Positions 31,643 through 43,500 of a DNA stretch of 49,884 bases are shown here, in pieces. The notes under the pieces are model-generated. The model was given only the letters and a program-made list of their open reading frames with translations, was not told where the DNA came from and searched no databases. Positions within the stretch are counted from its first letter, which is position 1. The number at the start of each line of letters is the position of its first letter. Location: the IMG/VR virus record IMGVR_UViG_3300022690_001394, positions 1 to 49,884 of that record. One strand, given 5' to 3'. The DNA is from a virus. The position numbers were made by a program, and so were the translations under genes.

Positions 31643-32134
31643 TTAAACGATCACTTGACGCGTAGTATTACCAAACGCTTGATCATTAGATTGAGGCCCA
31701 GCACTATCTTCTGTGAATGCGAAAACACCACCAAAGATTTCACCAGATGCAACAGTTGTAGCACCAACAGTAACGATTTGTAAACCAATGAAATTAAATC
31801 CATTAGCTTGATCCAGAACTGTATTAGCTTGTTCCTGTCTTAGCTCTAATTGTGCAACTTCATTACTCGTTGTAATCTGAGTAATTTGTGTGTCAGTTGT
31901 TACAGTTAGTGCTTTTGAACCTGCACCAAGTGTATCAGTTGCTTGCATCCATTGCGCATCAACGCTAGTTCCGACAACGCCGGTATGGATATAAGCATTC
32001 AATTCTAATTGTTCACGAAAATCAACAAAGAAAGTTGCCGCCGCATTGTCAGTACTCAAACGAGTTGAAGCACCGGCAAGTGGAACAATCTTTGCTAACT
32101 GAACAATCCTATTCGAAATTCTATTTAAGGTCAT
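31643..32134 (-). CDS. Hypothetical virion protein, 163 aa
   Basis: Lies between capsid and connector with a good ribosome-binding site (AAAAGGAGCTATAAAA before ATG). Beta-rich C-terminal half rich in G, A, T and V, as in minor capsid or decoration proteins. No family recognised. Confidence 0.5.
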   Translation of the reverse strand: MTLNRISNRIVQLAKIVPLAGASTRLSTDNAAATFFVDFREQLELNAYIHTGVVGTSVDAQWMQATDTLGAGSKALTVTTDTQITQITTSNEVAQLELRQEQANTVLDQANGFNFIGLQIVTVGATTVASGEIFGGVFAFTEDSAGPQSNDQAFGNTTRQVIV

Positions 32135-32148
32135 TTTTATAGCTCCTT

Positions 32149-33507
32149 TTAGTTATTGTTCAGCAGAACGAAATGTGAAAGCGTTTCACCACCTTGACGC
32201 GGTGTATATGCTTTTGTGAAGTAGGGACGCCCTCCATATTGTGTTAGCCATCTTAATGCCATTTTGTCCGTGTCAAAGAAAAAATGCATTGATTCAGCAA
32301 AGCGTATTCCTGATGTATGTTCAGCGAATAAGTACCCTTCCGTATTGACCAAACTTAGATCCCCGATACCACCCAAAGCAGGCATATCTTCACTGACAAT
32401 TAATGGACGACCAAATAAGGTTCCATGAATCATCGGACCAAGTAAACCATCATTTCGACTTGATTTCCAAATCAAGGCACCGGAAGGATCGGTAAGGCTT
32501 AACAGTTGTGAGAGTGTACTTTGATTAGTAAAGTAAACACCATTGTTTCCACCAACACGGAAAAACCGGCGTTCCATATTTGATAGATCATCAAATACAA
32601 TTTCGCTCGTTGTGGTACGGTTCACAAGAACACGCGCTGTATTTCCATCTGTAGTAAAACCAATTGGTTTAGATACACCATCACCACCAACAATATCAGT
32701 AACCTTTTGAATTCCGATAACTTCCGGAGCCCGGCGCATATATCTTGATTCAAGTAATGGTACATTCTGTAAATCTTCCTCAGTAATAGAAGCAAACACA
32801 CCCACTTTAAATAAGCGCATACGCTCTAATTTGTTAGTGAATTTTTGTGGTGTAAGTTGTCCACCTTCATCTACCCGGGCAGTTACCAATCCATCGATAT
32901 TGTATGTATCTTCATTCAGATAAAAATCGATTTCTTTACGGGCGGAACGTTCAGGGCGGAACATATCGAGTATAGGGCGAAATGTACCTGGTCCGAATTC
33001 ACGAATACCTGGTAAAAGCGTTGGAATGATTTCTATTCCATCATCGAGAGTAGAGGCAACACCGGCAGCTTGTTCAATCCTGATTGAATCAGTTGCTTGT
33101 AGATAGCGTTCAAAACGTGCATTTTTATGTTTAGCACCATCACCAAGTGTTGAACCAAATTGAGCAAAAGCAATTGCATCAGCTAGTAATTCACCAGCAC
33201 AAGTAAAGCCAAGTTTATCATCAGTATCTTGTTTAACGCCATATACATGTGTCGTTACATCATCTGGATTAAGTGGATTTTTTACATCCTGATGTTGAGT
33301 ATCAAGCTTAAATGCTTCTGCTGCTTGTTTAGCTTCATCAATTTGTTTTTGTTTTGCTTCCTCAATCTCAGTTTTTAATTGTTCTCTTTGAGTTTCTAAT
33401 TTTCCCCACTGCTCGAAATCAAAATTTTCATCTCCCGCAGTAGCCTTTAGTTTATTCATTTCAGATTCTACCGAAATGAGTTCTTCCCTTTTCTTAGTCA
33501 GTAGCAT
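32149..33507 (-). CDS. HK97-fold major capsid protein, 452 aa
   Basis: The N-terminal 70 residues are a coiled-coil-like, acidic scaffold-like region (LTKKREELISVESEMNKLKA) of the kind removed by the prohead protease. The main domain follows, with TARVDEGGQLTPQKFTNKLE, LLSLTDPSGALIWKSSRNDG and GTLFGRPLIVSEDMPALGGI, which are the familiar strand and loop motifs. A GTG at 33540 opens the frame further, but it lies directly after the terminator T run; the ATG at 33507 has GGGA and is preferred. Directly downstream of the protease gene. Confidence 0.9.
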   Translation of the reverse strand: MLLTKKREELISVESEMNKLKATAGDENFDFEQWGKLETQREQLKTEIEEAKQKQIDEAKQAAEAFKLDTQHQDVKNPLNPDDVTTHVYGVKQDTDDKLGFTCAGELLADAIAFAQFGSTLGDGAKHKNARFERYLQATDSIRIEQAAGVASTLDDGIEIIPTLLPGIREFGPGTFRPILDMFRPERSARKEIDFYLNEDTYNIDGLVTARVDEGGQLTPQKFTNKLERMRLFKVGVFASITEEDLQNVPLLESRYMRRAPEVIGIQKVTDIVGGDGVSKPIGFTTDGNTARVLVNRTTTSEIVFDDLSNMERRFFRVGGNNGVYFTNQSTLSQLLSLTDPSGALIWKSSRNDGLLGPMIHGTLFGRPLIVSEDMPALGGIGDLSLVNTEGYLFAEHTSGIRFAESMHFFFDTDKMALRWLTQYGGRPYFTKAYTPRQGGETLSHFVLLNNN

Positions 33508-33540
33508 AATATGTTCCCATATTGTTAAAAATTTAAACAC

Positions 33541-33579
33541 AAAAAAAGACCGGCAAACTTTGTTCTAAAGTTTGGGTCT
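33541..33579 (-). terminator. Rho-independent terminator between protease and capsid
   Basis: CAAACTTT (33554-33561) and AAAGTTTG (33567-33574) with outer AGAC/GTCT pairs, and seven A on the plus strand next to it. An internal terminator in the late operon, probably to set the ratio of protease to capsid or leaky. The rest of this 190-base gap holds a short open stretch described in the findings. Confidence 0.75.
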
Positions 33580-33699
33580 ATGCCTCACTAAATCTTTTTA
33601 CAGATTAATATTCAATTGTCTTAATTGATGAGTTGTGTATCTTTAACGCTGCTACTCTGGCGCGTGTTTTAATACGATCATCTTACGTTCTATTATAAT

Positions 33700-34500
33700 C
33701 TAAAAAATCATTGCTTCAAGTCTTGCCCTCGTTTTTTCTATTGGTTGAATGCCATCTATCAAATTATTCTTTACTGCATTCTTAGCTAAAAAGATAGAAC
33801 CATCATTGACTTGATTTATATCAATATTGTTTCGTCCACGAACTACAGATTCTTCAAAATAATCATTTAATTCATGTACTATTCCGCTTAGATATTCCTT
33901 ATGTTCATCAGTAATTTTAACCCCAGATTGACCTACAGATTTATTTTTACCGGTATCAATTACGATATTTTTAATACCTGCCTTTTCCATAGCTTCAGAA
34001 TCATCTGCAATCACTAAACGCGTACCAATAGAACCTATTCGATTTGTTCTATTTTCTGCAAAAATCTTATTCGCATTACTTGAAAGATAATATGCAGCAG
34101 ATCCATTTTCACCCATTGTTTGAGCTAGAACAGGTTTGACTTTTGATAGCTCATAAATCAAATTCGCGGTTTCATCGATCATTGCATTATTCCCCCCTGG
34201 AGAATTTACCGGCATTAAGACGCCCTTGATATTACTATTATTCTGAGCTTCCAGGAATGATTTTTTTACTTCATTCGTACTAGTTCCGCCAAACATTTTC
34301 ATTAATGCATGTGGCATTGGTGCAAGTGGTCCATTTAATGGAATCGTTGCAATACCTTTTTTATCAACAGTCATTAGTTTATTAGATTGACCTGGAACAC
34401 TTAACGACATTAATTGTTTTATCTCAGGTGTTAGGCTCAATTTTAAAAAGTTTTCTACCCAATCAATATAATCATGACTGATCATCCAAACATTATTCAT
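33700..34500 (-). CDS. S49-family (SppA-like) prohead protease, 266 aa
   Basis: NSPGG at about 99-103, GENGSAAYYL with the probable nucleophile Ser134, and NRIGSIGTRLV mark the S49 peptidase family used by lambda-type phages (gpC-like) to mature proheads. No scaffold fusion at the C-terminus; the capsid gene seems to carry its own scaffold-like arm. The open frame reaches 34635, but the ATG at 34500 with AAGGA ahead is the only one free of the upstream terminator, so it was chosen. Confidence 0.85.
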   Translation of the reverse strand: MNNVWMISHDYIDWVENFLKLSLTPEIKQLMSLSVPGQSNKLMTVDKKGIATIPLNGPLAPMPHALMKMFGGTSTNEVKKSFLEAQNNSNIKGVLMPVNSPGGNNAMIDETANLIYELSKVKPVLAQTMGENGSAAYYLSSNANKIFAENRTNRIGSIGTRLVIADDSEAMEKAGIKNIVIDTGKNKSVGQSGVKITDEHKEYLSGIVHELNDYFEESVVRGRNNIDINQVNDGSIFLAKNAVKNNLIDGIQPIEKTRARLEAMIF

Positions 34501-34512
34501 AATTTTATTCCT

Positions 34513-34573
34513 TAAAAAACATCGAATCCCAGAGGAGGCCCCAAGATTCGATGCCTTTACATTTCTGTAAAGG
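34513..34573 (-). terminator. Rho-independent terminator upstream of the protease, with second hairpin
   Basis: CATCGAATC (34520-34528) and GATTCGATG (34545-34553), followed on the minus strand by six T. A second stem, CCTTTAC/GTAAAGG (34554-34573), lies beside it. It separates the fibre block from the head genes. Confidence 0.8.
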
Positions 34574-34579
34574 GAGGTT

Positions 34580-35083
34580 TTAAACTGATGTTCCCAATAA
34601 TTCAACTGAAACAGTAGCTGAATTTGAACCATCATTATTAACTAAATCAATAGCATCACCGGTTGTTGCAACTACTGCATAACCTGCACTAGCTTCTGAT
34701 ATATCGAAATATCCCCCCGGTGGATAAACAATTGAAAACGATGCACCAAAGTTAGTGGTCATAAAGTCACCTTGCAAGTTAATACTCGATGCGGCACTAT
34801 CTGATACATGTTGAATTCGTATCGATTTAACATTTGCAAAAGTTAATGCATTTCCGAATAGATCCTCTAATGTACCTGCATCTAAATCTAATGTTGTTGT
34901 TGCAGATGGTGCAATTGTTAATTCAGCTGAATATGCTAAATCAACTTGACCGGCTCCAGTTCCAAGTGAATAGCTTTGATTTACTGGGTTATTAATTACA
35001 ACAGATGGAATATTATAGTTGCTATCAGTAATTTTAATATTCATTTGTGCGGCTACTGAACCGCTTAATCCTGTAAGTGCCAT
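34580..35083 (-). CDS. Virion-associated beta protein, 167 aa
   Basis: Over nearly its whole length it is a close relative of residues 1-168 of the next gene upstream: for example INNPVNQSYSLGTGAGQVDL here against INNPVNQRYAFGTDAGQIDI there. It has no signal peptide. It is probably a stand-alone copy of a virion-attachment or decoration domain. Starts with the leader AAAAGGAGCCCAAAAA before ATG, shared with that paralogue. Confidence 0.55.
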   Translation of the reverse strand: MALTGLSGSVAAQMNIKITDSNYNIPSVVINNPVNQSYSLGTGAGQVDLAYSAELTIAPSATTTLDLDAGTLEDLFGNALTFANVKSIRIQHVSDSAASSINLQGDFMTTNFGASFSIVYPPGGYFDISEASAGYAVVATTGDAIDLVNNDGSNSATVSVELLGTSV

Positions 35084-35138
35084 TTTTTGGGCTCCTTTTA
35101 ATTGATATTTATGTTATTAAGTTTATGTTTTCCTATCA

Positions 35139-36449
35139 TTATGGGGCTTGCCCTCCATCAGTAAAGATCCATCCATCACTTACTAAAACTGCATGAGCAG
35201 CGGCAGCCGCCCCAGCAGAAAATTGAGTAACATTTGCATTGAATGGTACATTGTTAAGATGAGGTTTTGCCGCCCAGGCAATTAATAAAAGATCATAGTT
35301 AGCTTGCGTATAAGTTGTGACTCCAAACAGGCATATTGAGGCAGTTGTGAGATTTGATATTGGCCACGATGATAGATCATTATTAAATATTGTGAATATA
35401 AAAGCACTCGCCATAGTAGTTAATCCGGGCATATTCCAAGTATCTATTCCTATTCCTGTATGAGCTGAACAAAATAAATACATATTTGAAATATCAGTGA
35501 CATTATCCATAGGCCAATTTGTAAAATCACCATTCAATAAAGTGTTCTGGCTAAACGTTAGGCTCATATCAGACGTTTCAATTCTCGGTGTGTCTGTCCA
35601 TGTTGCTATCATATTGGAGCAACCAGAAAAGGTTTGATTCTTAGTGAATATGAATCCACCCCACTGCTTTATTTCAATTATCTTTTTATCATCATCATCA
35701 TCGATAAACTGCCAATCTCTATAATCACTTCCAGAATATTGTATATCATAAGTACCTGCACCACCTAAAAAGGTATAAGTTAAAGAGTGATCGGAATAAT
35801 CAGTGAAAACATCTATTCGTTCACCATTGTTGTAATTAATGGTTAAATCACAAGACCCACTTGTAGGAAAAGGACTGATGAATTGATCATCATTAGAAAA
35901 AGAACCAACATTATCAGTCTTAACCTGTATTATGTAAGGTCCCAAAATTGCTTTAATACCCAATAATTCAACAGAAACTGTTGCTGTATTTGTGGCATCA
36001 TTATTAACTAAATCAATAGTATCACCGGTTGTTTCTACTACTGCAAAACCTGAACTAGACTCTGATATATCAAAATATCCCCCAGGTGGATAAGCAATTG
36101 AAAATGATGTTCCAAAATTAGTAGTCATAAAATCACCTTGTAAATTAATACTTGATGATGAACTATTTGATTTATGTTGAACTCGAATTGACTTTATAGT
36201 TGCAAAATTTAAGGCATTACCAAATAAGTCTTCCAGGGTATCATCATTAAGTATTAAAGATGTGGTGGCAGATGGCGCAATTGTTAATTCGGCTGAATAA
36301 GCAATATCAATTTGGCCAGCATCAGTTCCAAATGCATATCTTTGATTTACTGGATTATTAATTATTATATTTGGAACATTATAATTATTATCAGTAATTC
36401 TAATAAACATTGATGCTACTACAGAACCATCTAATTCTGTAAGTGCCAT
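35139..36449 (-). CDS. Fibre-like protein with BspA-type repeats, 436 aa
   Basis: The N-terminal 168 residues match the 167-aa gene downstream. The C-terminal half contains WPMDNVTDISNMYLFCSAHT, WNMPGLTTMASAF and WPISNLTTASICLF, which resemble BspA/DUF285 leucine-rich-type surface repeats, and a run of five Asp. The arrangement suggests an attachment domain plus an exposed binding domain. One of several fibre-like genes between portal and protease. Confidence 0.55.
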   Translation of the reverse strand: MALTELDGSVVASMFIRITDNNYNVPNIIINNPVNQRYAFGTDAGQIDIAYSAELTIAPSATTSLILNDDTLEDLFGNALNFATIKSIRVQHKSNSSSSSINLQGDFMTTNFGTSFSIAYPPGGYFDISESSSGFAVVETTGDTIDLVNNDATNTATVSVELLGIKAILGPYIIQVKTDNVGSFSNDDQFISPFPTSGSCDLTINYNNGERIDVFTDYSDHSLTYTFLGGAGTYDIQYSGSDYRDWQFIDDDDDKKIIEIKQWGGFIFTKNQTFSGCSNMIATWTDTPRIETSDMSLTFSQNTLLNGDFTNWPMDNVTDISNMYLFCSAHTGIGIDTWNMPGLTTMASAFIFTIFNNDLSSWPISNLTTASICLFGVTTYTQANYDLLLIAWAAKPHLNNVPFNANVTQFSAGAAAAAHAVLVSDGWIFTDGGQAP

Positions 36450-36463
36450 TTTTGGGGCTCCTT

Positions 36464-37321
36464 TTAAGTTATTGAAATTATAAATTCCGCAAAATCGGTA
36501 TTAAAGTTATCATTGGTTACGATCACATTTTCATTTCTGTTAAATGTGAATCCAGGTGATTTTGTAAGAGTTGTAATTACTCTAGCTAAGGCTGAATCAG
36601 TTGTTTCTAATGTGCCACCAATTCCATCATAGCTTGTTACAGTTCCGGTACTATTCCAAATTAATTCACCACCCGTTTGAATAATTGAAGCGATTGCGCC
36701 GGTTCCCTCTAATCGCATTGTTCCAGCAGATACTTTAACGACTCCGGATGTTTCAAAACTGGTACATGTTCCTTCAATCATTGTTAGGCTTGTATAAGTA
36801 GCCCCTGAACCTATTTGAACATCATTACCATTAATAATATCGATATTGCCTAAAGCGCCTGTATCATCTGAATTATCTAAGAATGAAACAGTAGAATTAT
36901 TACCATTTACTTGAATGATATTACTAGAATTATTTGCATTGATTCTTAGGGGTGCTTTAGGAAAATCTGTACCTGTAGAACTAGCATTAATAATATTAAT
37001 CGTTGTAACATCTGTTCCCAATTCTAGATTTAAACGGCTAGAACCATTACCGGTTCCATCGCCAATTGTTACTTTTGTAGCACCAATTTGTAAAAATTCA
37101 TTAGTCGCATCTGGCGCATTACCAATAGTACCTTGAAAGCTATTAGTAATACTTAATGTAGAAAGTAAAACAGCCGATTGATCTAGATTTAAGGTTATAT
37201 CATCAGACGTTCTATCCAGAGTCACATCGTCACCGCTCACTGGCACTACACTAGTAGACCAATTAGCCGAATTCGTCCAATCGCCATCAGCAGCGGTTCC
37301 TGTCCAATATAATATAGCCAT
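36464..37321 (-). CDS. Beta-helix-like virion protein, 285 aa
   Basis: It begins with the typical W-T-G-T-A-x-D-G-D-W-T-N-x-A-N-W-S signature of beta-strand repeat proteins (autotransporter-associated type), followed by regular short strands with N, D and T turns, as in right-handed beta-helices. No secretion signal, which fits a phage fibre rather than a secreted adhesin. Confidence 0.55.
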   Translation of the reverse strand: MAILYWTGTAADGDWTNSANWSTSVVPVSGDDVTLDRTSDDITLNLDQSAVLLSTLSITNSFQGTIGNAPDATNEFLQIGATKVTIGDGTGNGSSRLNLELGTDVTTINIINASSTGTDFPKAPLRINANNSSNIIQVNGNNSTVSFLDNSDDTGALGNIDIINGNDVQIGSGATYTSLTMIEGTCTSFETSGVVKVSAGTMRLEGTGAIASIIQTGGELIWNSTGTVTSYDGIGGTLETTDSALARVITTLTKSPGFTFNRNENVIVTNDNFNTDFAEFIISIT

Positions 37322-37332
37322 TGTTCAATCCT

Positions 37333-37581
37333 TTATTTTTTCTTTTTAACTTTCTTTTTTGGTTTCTGTTCCGGTAAATTTTCGGCTTCATCCTGAGAGG
37401 CTGAATTACTCGTTTGAGGGTCTATTTGCGTAACTGTTTCGGTTACTTTTTCGCCGCGTTTCTTTTTGATTTTTGAAGCCATAACTTTTAAATAAAGTTC
37501 TTCCCGGGTATGTTCACCATCACCAACTATTTTTTGGCCTTTGAACATACATTTATGGCCTCTTGCAAATATGTTAGACAT
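37333..37581 (-). CDS. Small lysine-rich protein, 82 aa
   Basis: Basic N-terminal half with a possible short fold (GHKCMFKGQKIVGDGEHTRE) and a disordered, lysine-rich end (PKKKVKKKK). It may be an assembly factor for the neighbouring fibre. No family recognised. Confidence 0.5.
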   Translation of the reverse strand: MSNIFARGHKCMFKGQKIVGDGEHTREELYLKVMASKIKKKRGEKVTETVTQIDPQTSNSASQDEAENLPEQKPKKKVKKKK

Positions 37582-37596
37582 AATATTTTCCTTTTA

Positions 37597-40500
37597 TTAG
37601 TTAATTGATAATCTGCATGAATAAACTTCAGTTGTTGCAACACCCGTTGTTGTTTGTCTGATTTGTACTTTAATAGGATTTCCATCAACTAAATCGCGTG
37701 TAATCGCTAGTGATGTTAATGTTAAAATTGTTGTTGTTGTAGGCAGAACACCAATTGAAATACTATCTTTTTGAATAGTACCATTTACTTCTACAGAAAT
37801 TTCATAAAATTTATCAGCAGCACCGCCAGAACTACGGGTTATTGTAAATTGTGCTTGTATTATCCGGCCGCGTTCGCGGGCACCTGTCCATTCAATTTCA
37901 CCATTTAGTTCATCAAATAACCGGCATTTTTCCATAGCGCTAAATGATCCATAAAATATATCTGTTGCGGCTACATCCTGCCAAATATTTTGTACAAATG
38001 CAGGTAATGCAAGCGGTGTTGTATCTTCAATAAAAAATTGTGAACCACCGCGATCTGATGATGAAACAATTCCTAATGAATCTTGTATATCCCATGTTGC
38101 TGCTGAATGGTCAAACGTTACAGGATGATCATAAACAAAAATTTTACTAGTCGCCAAATCAGAAGCAACAAAGCCACGGTCTGATGTAGTAATGTCAATA
38201 AAATCACTTGCACCTGTATCTATTGGGAAGCTATATTGATCAGTTCCGGTAATGTCCTTTAATACATGAACATCAACGGTACTATCAGTAACAAGTAAAT
38301 TTACACCATCAAATGCTATACCACTTAACCCCGAACCGGCTGGTGTTGAAAATGAATCAAGTACAGTTGTTGAAAATCCATCGAGCACACGAACTAAAAA
38401 ATCATCGCTATCAGTATGTATTATATTGGTTCCATCAGTGGTTAGCATATTTGCAGCTGTTCCGCCTCCGGCAATACTTGTGACACTTGTTGAAAATCCT
38501 GTATGACGATAAATTAAATTTTGCACATCATCAGTACTATATAAATCGCCTTTAAGCCAAACAACACCAGCAACATTTGAACCCGGTGTAGCAATAGATA
38601 TATCTACAACTGATGTTATTCCAACATATCTAATAATTAGATTTAAAGCAGGATCGGCAATAATTAAATTACCATCACCATCAATAGTAATACCTTTAAG
38701 AGTGGTAGCTGTAGCAGGTGTAAAATTGCTTGATGAAATTGGATTACATCGAAATGGTGTTCCGGGACCGTCAATATTAGTTTTGTCGATAGTACCTAAT
38801 AGTACATCATCAGGGTTTTCTACTTCGATCATTACTGAACTTGCATTAGTAACAGGTAAATTGGCCGAAGTAATCTCGAAATTATTTATTGTTGCATCCT
38901 GATTGATTTTAATACCAACACTTGCATTCGTTAGGATAATACCATTACCGGGATATCTAAAATTTGCTGTTACTGATCCTGATTCAAATTCAATTAATCC
39001 ATCAATAGCACCAGCATTATCTCTAAATGTAAAACCAAAATCAAATATTAAATCATTAACACCACCTGCGGCATCTTGAATAACGCGCGCACCTAATTGA
39101 ACAGTACCACCATTAAAAATTGCTACACCACCACTAACAAGTCTTAAGTCACCACCGAACCATAAAACATTAAAAGCAAATAGTCCCGCAACAGTATTAA
39201 ATACTTCACCTGAACCATTTTGTTGAATTATAATATCCCGAATGTTTGGAAAATTATTTGCTTGGATCAATGGCACCGTTGTAGTCCCTGAAAGGGTGGT
39301 TTGTGAAACATTAAATCCTTGAATGACTGTACCACCATCCACTATTAAAAGCTGATTACTGCCAAGATCTATATCATTCAAAATAAAATAAGTAGTTCCG
39401 CCTGCAAGCGTGATTACACTTGAAACGGGCGTTGGAAAATCTGATAATGCACTGACATATACAACTTCATCAGATGCAGGTGCTAAACCTTTCCAAAGAT
39501 CACCATTATGAAAGTTTAGCAATTCCGATGTTGTATTGAATATTTCCAAGCCTCCAACTGGTGATGGAATATCATCACGTTCTACGGTTGTCATTCGTGG
39601 TGGTAGGAACCCTGAAATAGTAGATTGTAAATCTAATATTGCGGTAGCTGTACCAGTCAAAGCTAAAGTCATTGCTCTATTACTTGCACCACCACCAAAT
39701 GAAACTGCAACAAATTTATCGTCTGCAAAAGTTATCGCATTCCATGGATTATCAACAGGTGTTGTTTCCGTAATCCAAGTAATACCGTCTTTTGACGACA
39801 TTGCTCTAGTGCCAGTTCCACTACTACCAACAGCCATAAATATACCGTTGCCAAAACTAACATCTTGCCAAGTCTCAGCTGTTGCAGCAGTTCTTGGAGT
39901 CCAATTTATACCATCAATAGAGGTATGAACACGATTCGTTCCAGTATCCGACACAACAACATATAAACCATCACCAAAATCAATACTTCTAGCAGTTATA
40001 CTTGGTAAATTTTGTCCAGCACTAGACCAAGTAACACCGTTATCTATTGAGATAGCACTACTATTAGCTCCACCATTATTGGAAACTGCAACAAAAGTAC
40101 CATTACCATCAGTGGCAACATCTCTCCATACTTTATCTGCTGGCATTGTTCTTGCAGTCCAGACAAGCCCATCTGGTGATGTATCACATTCAGCTCCGGT
40201 AACATTAGCAACAGCAACAAACACCCCGTTACCGTGTGTTATACCCGAATAACTTCTGCTTGTGATTGGTGTTGTTACAAAAGTAATACCACCATCTGTT
40301 GATATAGAGGCTCTTGGCGCACCATTAAAAGCAACAGCAACAAATACACCACCACCGAAGGCTATGGATGTCCATGCATTTCCAGGATTTGATCTGCTTG
40401 TCCACGGAGCTTTCCCATCAACAGAGGTCATTATTCCCCCTGTTTGACCACAAGCAACAAATAAACCGCTACCGAAAGTTATTCCATCCCATAATATACT

Positions 40501-43500
40501 TACTGTTGTGACTTGGATATCCCAAGTTCCTATTTGATCTGGATCTTGCTCCACAATTGTTAATTTTGAATTTGGCCCAGTTGTATTAATACCAACATTA
40601 CCACCATCACCTTGTAAAATTACATTACCAATAGCACCTGTACCAAGTGGTGTTCCACCATCAAGTTCAACGGGTCCACCACTACCGGTTCCGGTTCCGT
40701 TACCGCCTGCAATTTCTATTCCTGCCCCGGGTGTATCGGTTTGTGTTGGACCACCGGCAAATAATCCTATAGCACCACCATTAACTAAACCATCACCAGC
40801 AGTAACAGTAAAATCACCACCATTACCAGTTGAACCAGTACCTGTATTAACAGCAAGGCTTACACCAGTTGTACCTGATGGTGTGGTTAAAGGGCCTTTA
40901 CTAATTTGAACTTCGCCATCACCTTTAACACTCAATAATTCAGCATCACTAGAATCATGAACATTAAAAGAAGTTGCATTTGTTAATGTTGCTAATGCTG
41001 CAATAACTTTACCAGTTACAGCATTATTTTGTAAACGTAAATCACCAGCAGCGCTACTATTTAATACTAAAAAAGTATTTGTAAAATTTTCTACTAATGA
41101 ATCAGTACCATTATGGAATATTGCTAAATCAGCTTCAGCCCCAAATTGTGCTCGATTATTATCAGGAAAATTCATATCCAGATTGGCATCAATCGAAACA
41201 GCAAGTAACCCACCACCAGTTCTAAATTCAAAGCCGCTTGGTATTGCGTCAAAAATTATAGAACCATCATTATTATCAGCAAGATCACCAAAAAATATTC
41301 CTTTTTGATTTTCACCTAAAATTGACATCAAGGAATCATCAGAATTGTTTTCAATTGTAAATAGTGTACCAAGTACTGGCGTTATAAGTGTTGGGCCTTC
41401 ATTTAGATGTAATATTGATTTAGGGGTACTTGTTCCTATACCCACTTCTCCAAAATCAGTAACCCGGATGACTTCACCAGTTGCTGAATTTTGTATAACT
41501 AAATTTCCTGATGATGTTGGACCTAATCGCACTACGATATTTTCATTGTCTAATTGTATTACTTGTAATTCACCGGTTGTATTTGTGATTGAAGAATCAG
41601 TACTATGTTGAATTTTTATTTCTTGGTTTGCCCCGACACCAACAACACCATCACCGGCAACAGTAAATAAATCAGTTAATGTTGAATTTTTAACTGCAAA
41701 TTCTGTTGTATTGGTTGTAGAACCCAATTCAAAAATAATAAAATTAGTTGTTCCAGAATTTTGAAAAAACATATCACCAGAAGCACTTTGAATAAAATTA
41801 AAACTACCGGCATTATTTGTAATAAATGTATCGAATCCATCATGTACAATCTGTAAATCATTACTTGTTCCAAAATTTGCTGTAATATTATCCGCAAAAA
41901 ATAAATTTGTTCCATTAGTTGTAACACCTGATATACCACCAAATGCACCACTATTATTAAATTGTAATTGAGTATCAGCACCACCCGGAGCGGTTCCGCC
42001 TGTTGTGATCCAGGCCACACCATCAAAAAATTCAGGTTCATTAGTAGTTATATTATAAATTTCTAATCCGGTTGCGGGTAATGGTATTAAATCACGTTGT
42101 ATTGTTGTCATCACTGGCATTAAAAATCCGGAAGTAGTAGAACCAAGTGTTAATAATGCGCTTGCATCTGGAATAGTTCCCATACCAACTTTACCAGCAC
42201 TATCCACAATCAACAGATCTGTATTGCTGCCGTTTTGTATTCTTACTGCGTGTGAACCATCTATGGTTCCAAGTTGGAATATCTGGTCGGCATTACCGCC
42301 TTGAAGCTTGAAATCATCCCCGCTACTGTTGATAATAATTAGCTTTCCAGTGTTGTTTCTTATTTGAGCCTCTGCGCTAGTATGCTGGATAGTTAGATCA
42401 TTTCCTGCGCCAAATCTTGCCTGAGCGGCATTTACGAAATCCAGATTAAAGCCGTCAGTTGTAATACCTGATATACCACCAAATGCACCAGCATTATTAT
42501 ATTGAATTTGAGTATCAGCACCACCCGGAGCGGTTCCGCCTGTTGTTATCCAGGCTAAACCATCAAAAAATTCAGGTTCATTAGTAGTTAAATTATAAAT
42601 TTCTAACCCGGTTGCGGGGCTTAATATTAAATCGCGTTGTATGGTTGTCATACGCGTCATTAAAAAGCCTGAATTAGTAGAACCAAGTGTTAATAATGCA
42701 CTTGCTTCAGGATTAGCACCCGCAGCAACTTTACCATCTCCACCCACACTAAATTGTTGAACCCCTGAACCATTTTGTACATTAAATGTAGTTGTTCCGG
42801 TATCAGTACCCAAACGAGCAATAACATCTTGACTTGTTGATGAATTCCGCAGAATTAAATCACCAGTATTATTATTATTAAAAATATTAAAATTACCGGT
42901 AAAATTTTCTATCAATGCACTAGATCCACCTGAAACTTGTAAATCATTACCTGTACCAAAATTGATTTTTGTGAAATCTAGTAAAAATAAATCATTTCCA
43001 TCAGTGGTAATTTCTGATATACCAGCAAATGCACCATTATTATTATATTGTAATTGTGTATTAGAACCACCAGCAGCAGTTCCACCAGTATTAAGCCAAA
43101 TAGACCCATTAAAAAATTCGGGTTCAGCTTCAGTTATATTATAGATTTCTAATCCAGTTGCAGGACTTGGTATTAAATCACGTTGTATAGTAGTCATTAC
43201 CGGCATCAAAAAACCGCGTGTGGTAGACGTTAAATCTAGTAATGATGATGTATCTGGTGTAAGCGTACCTATACCAACAGCAGTTCCATCAAATACAAAC
43301 GTATCAGAACCACCCAATGCCCCAAGATTATTAAATTGAATATTGGTATTATTGCCAGCTGGGTTTTCACTGGTTAAATCTTTAATGACACCATTTTCAT
43401 CAATCTGTTGAAATGTATCAGTAATAGTATTCCAAAAAATACGCCCTTTGTTGATATCGGCCACATCTGGGTTTGGTTGACCTAATAATTGAAATGTTCC

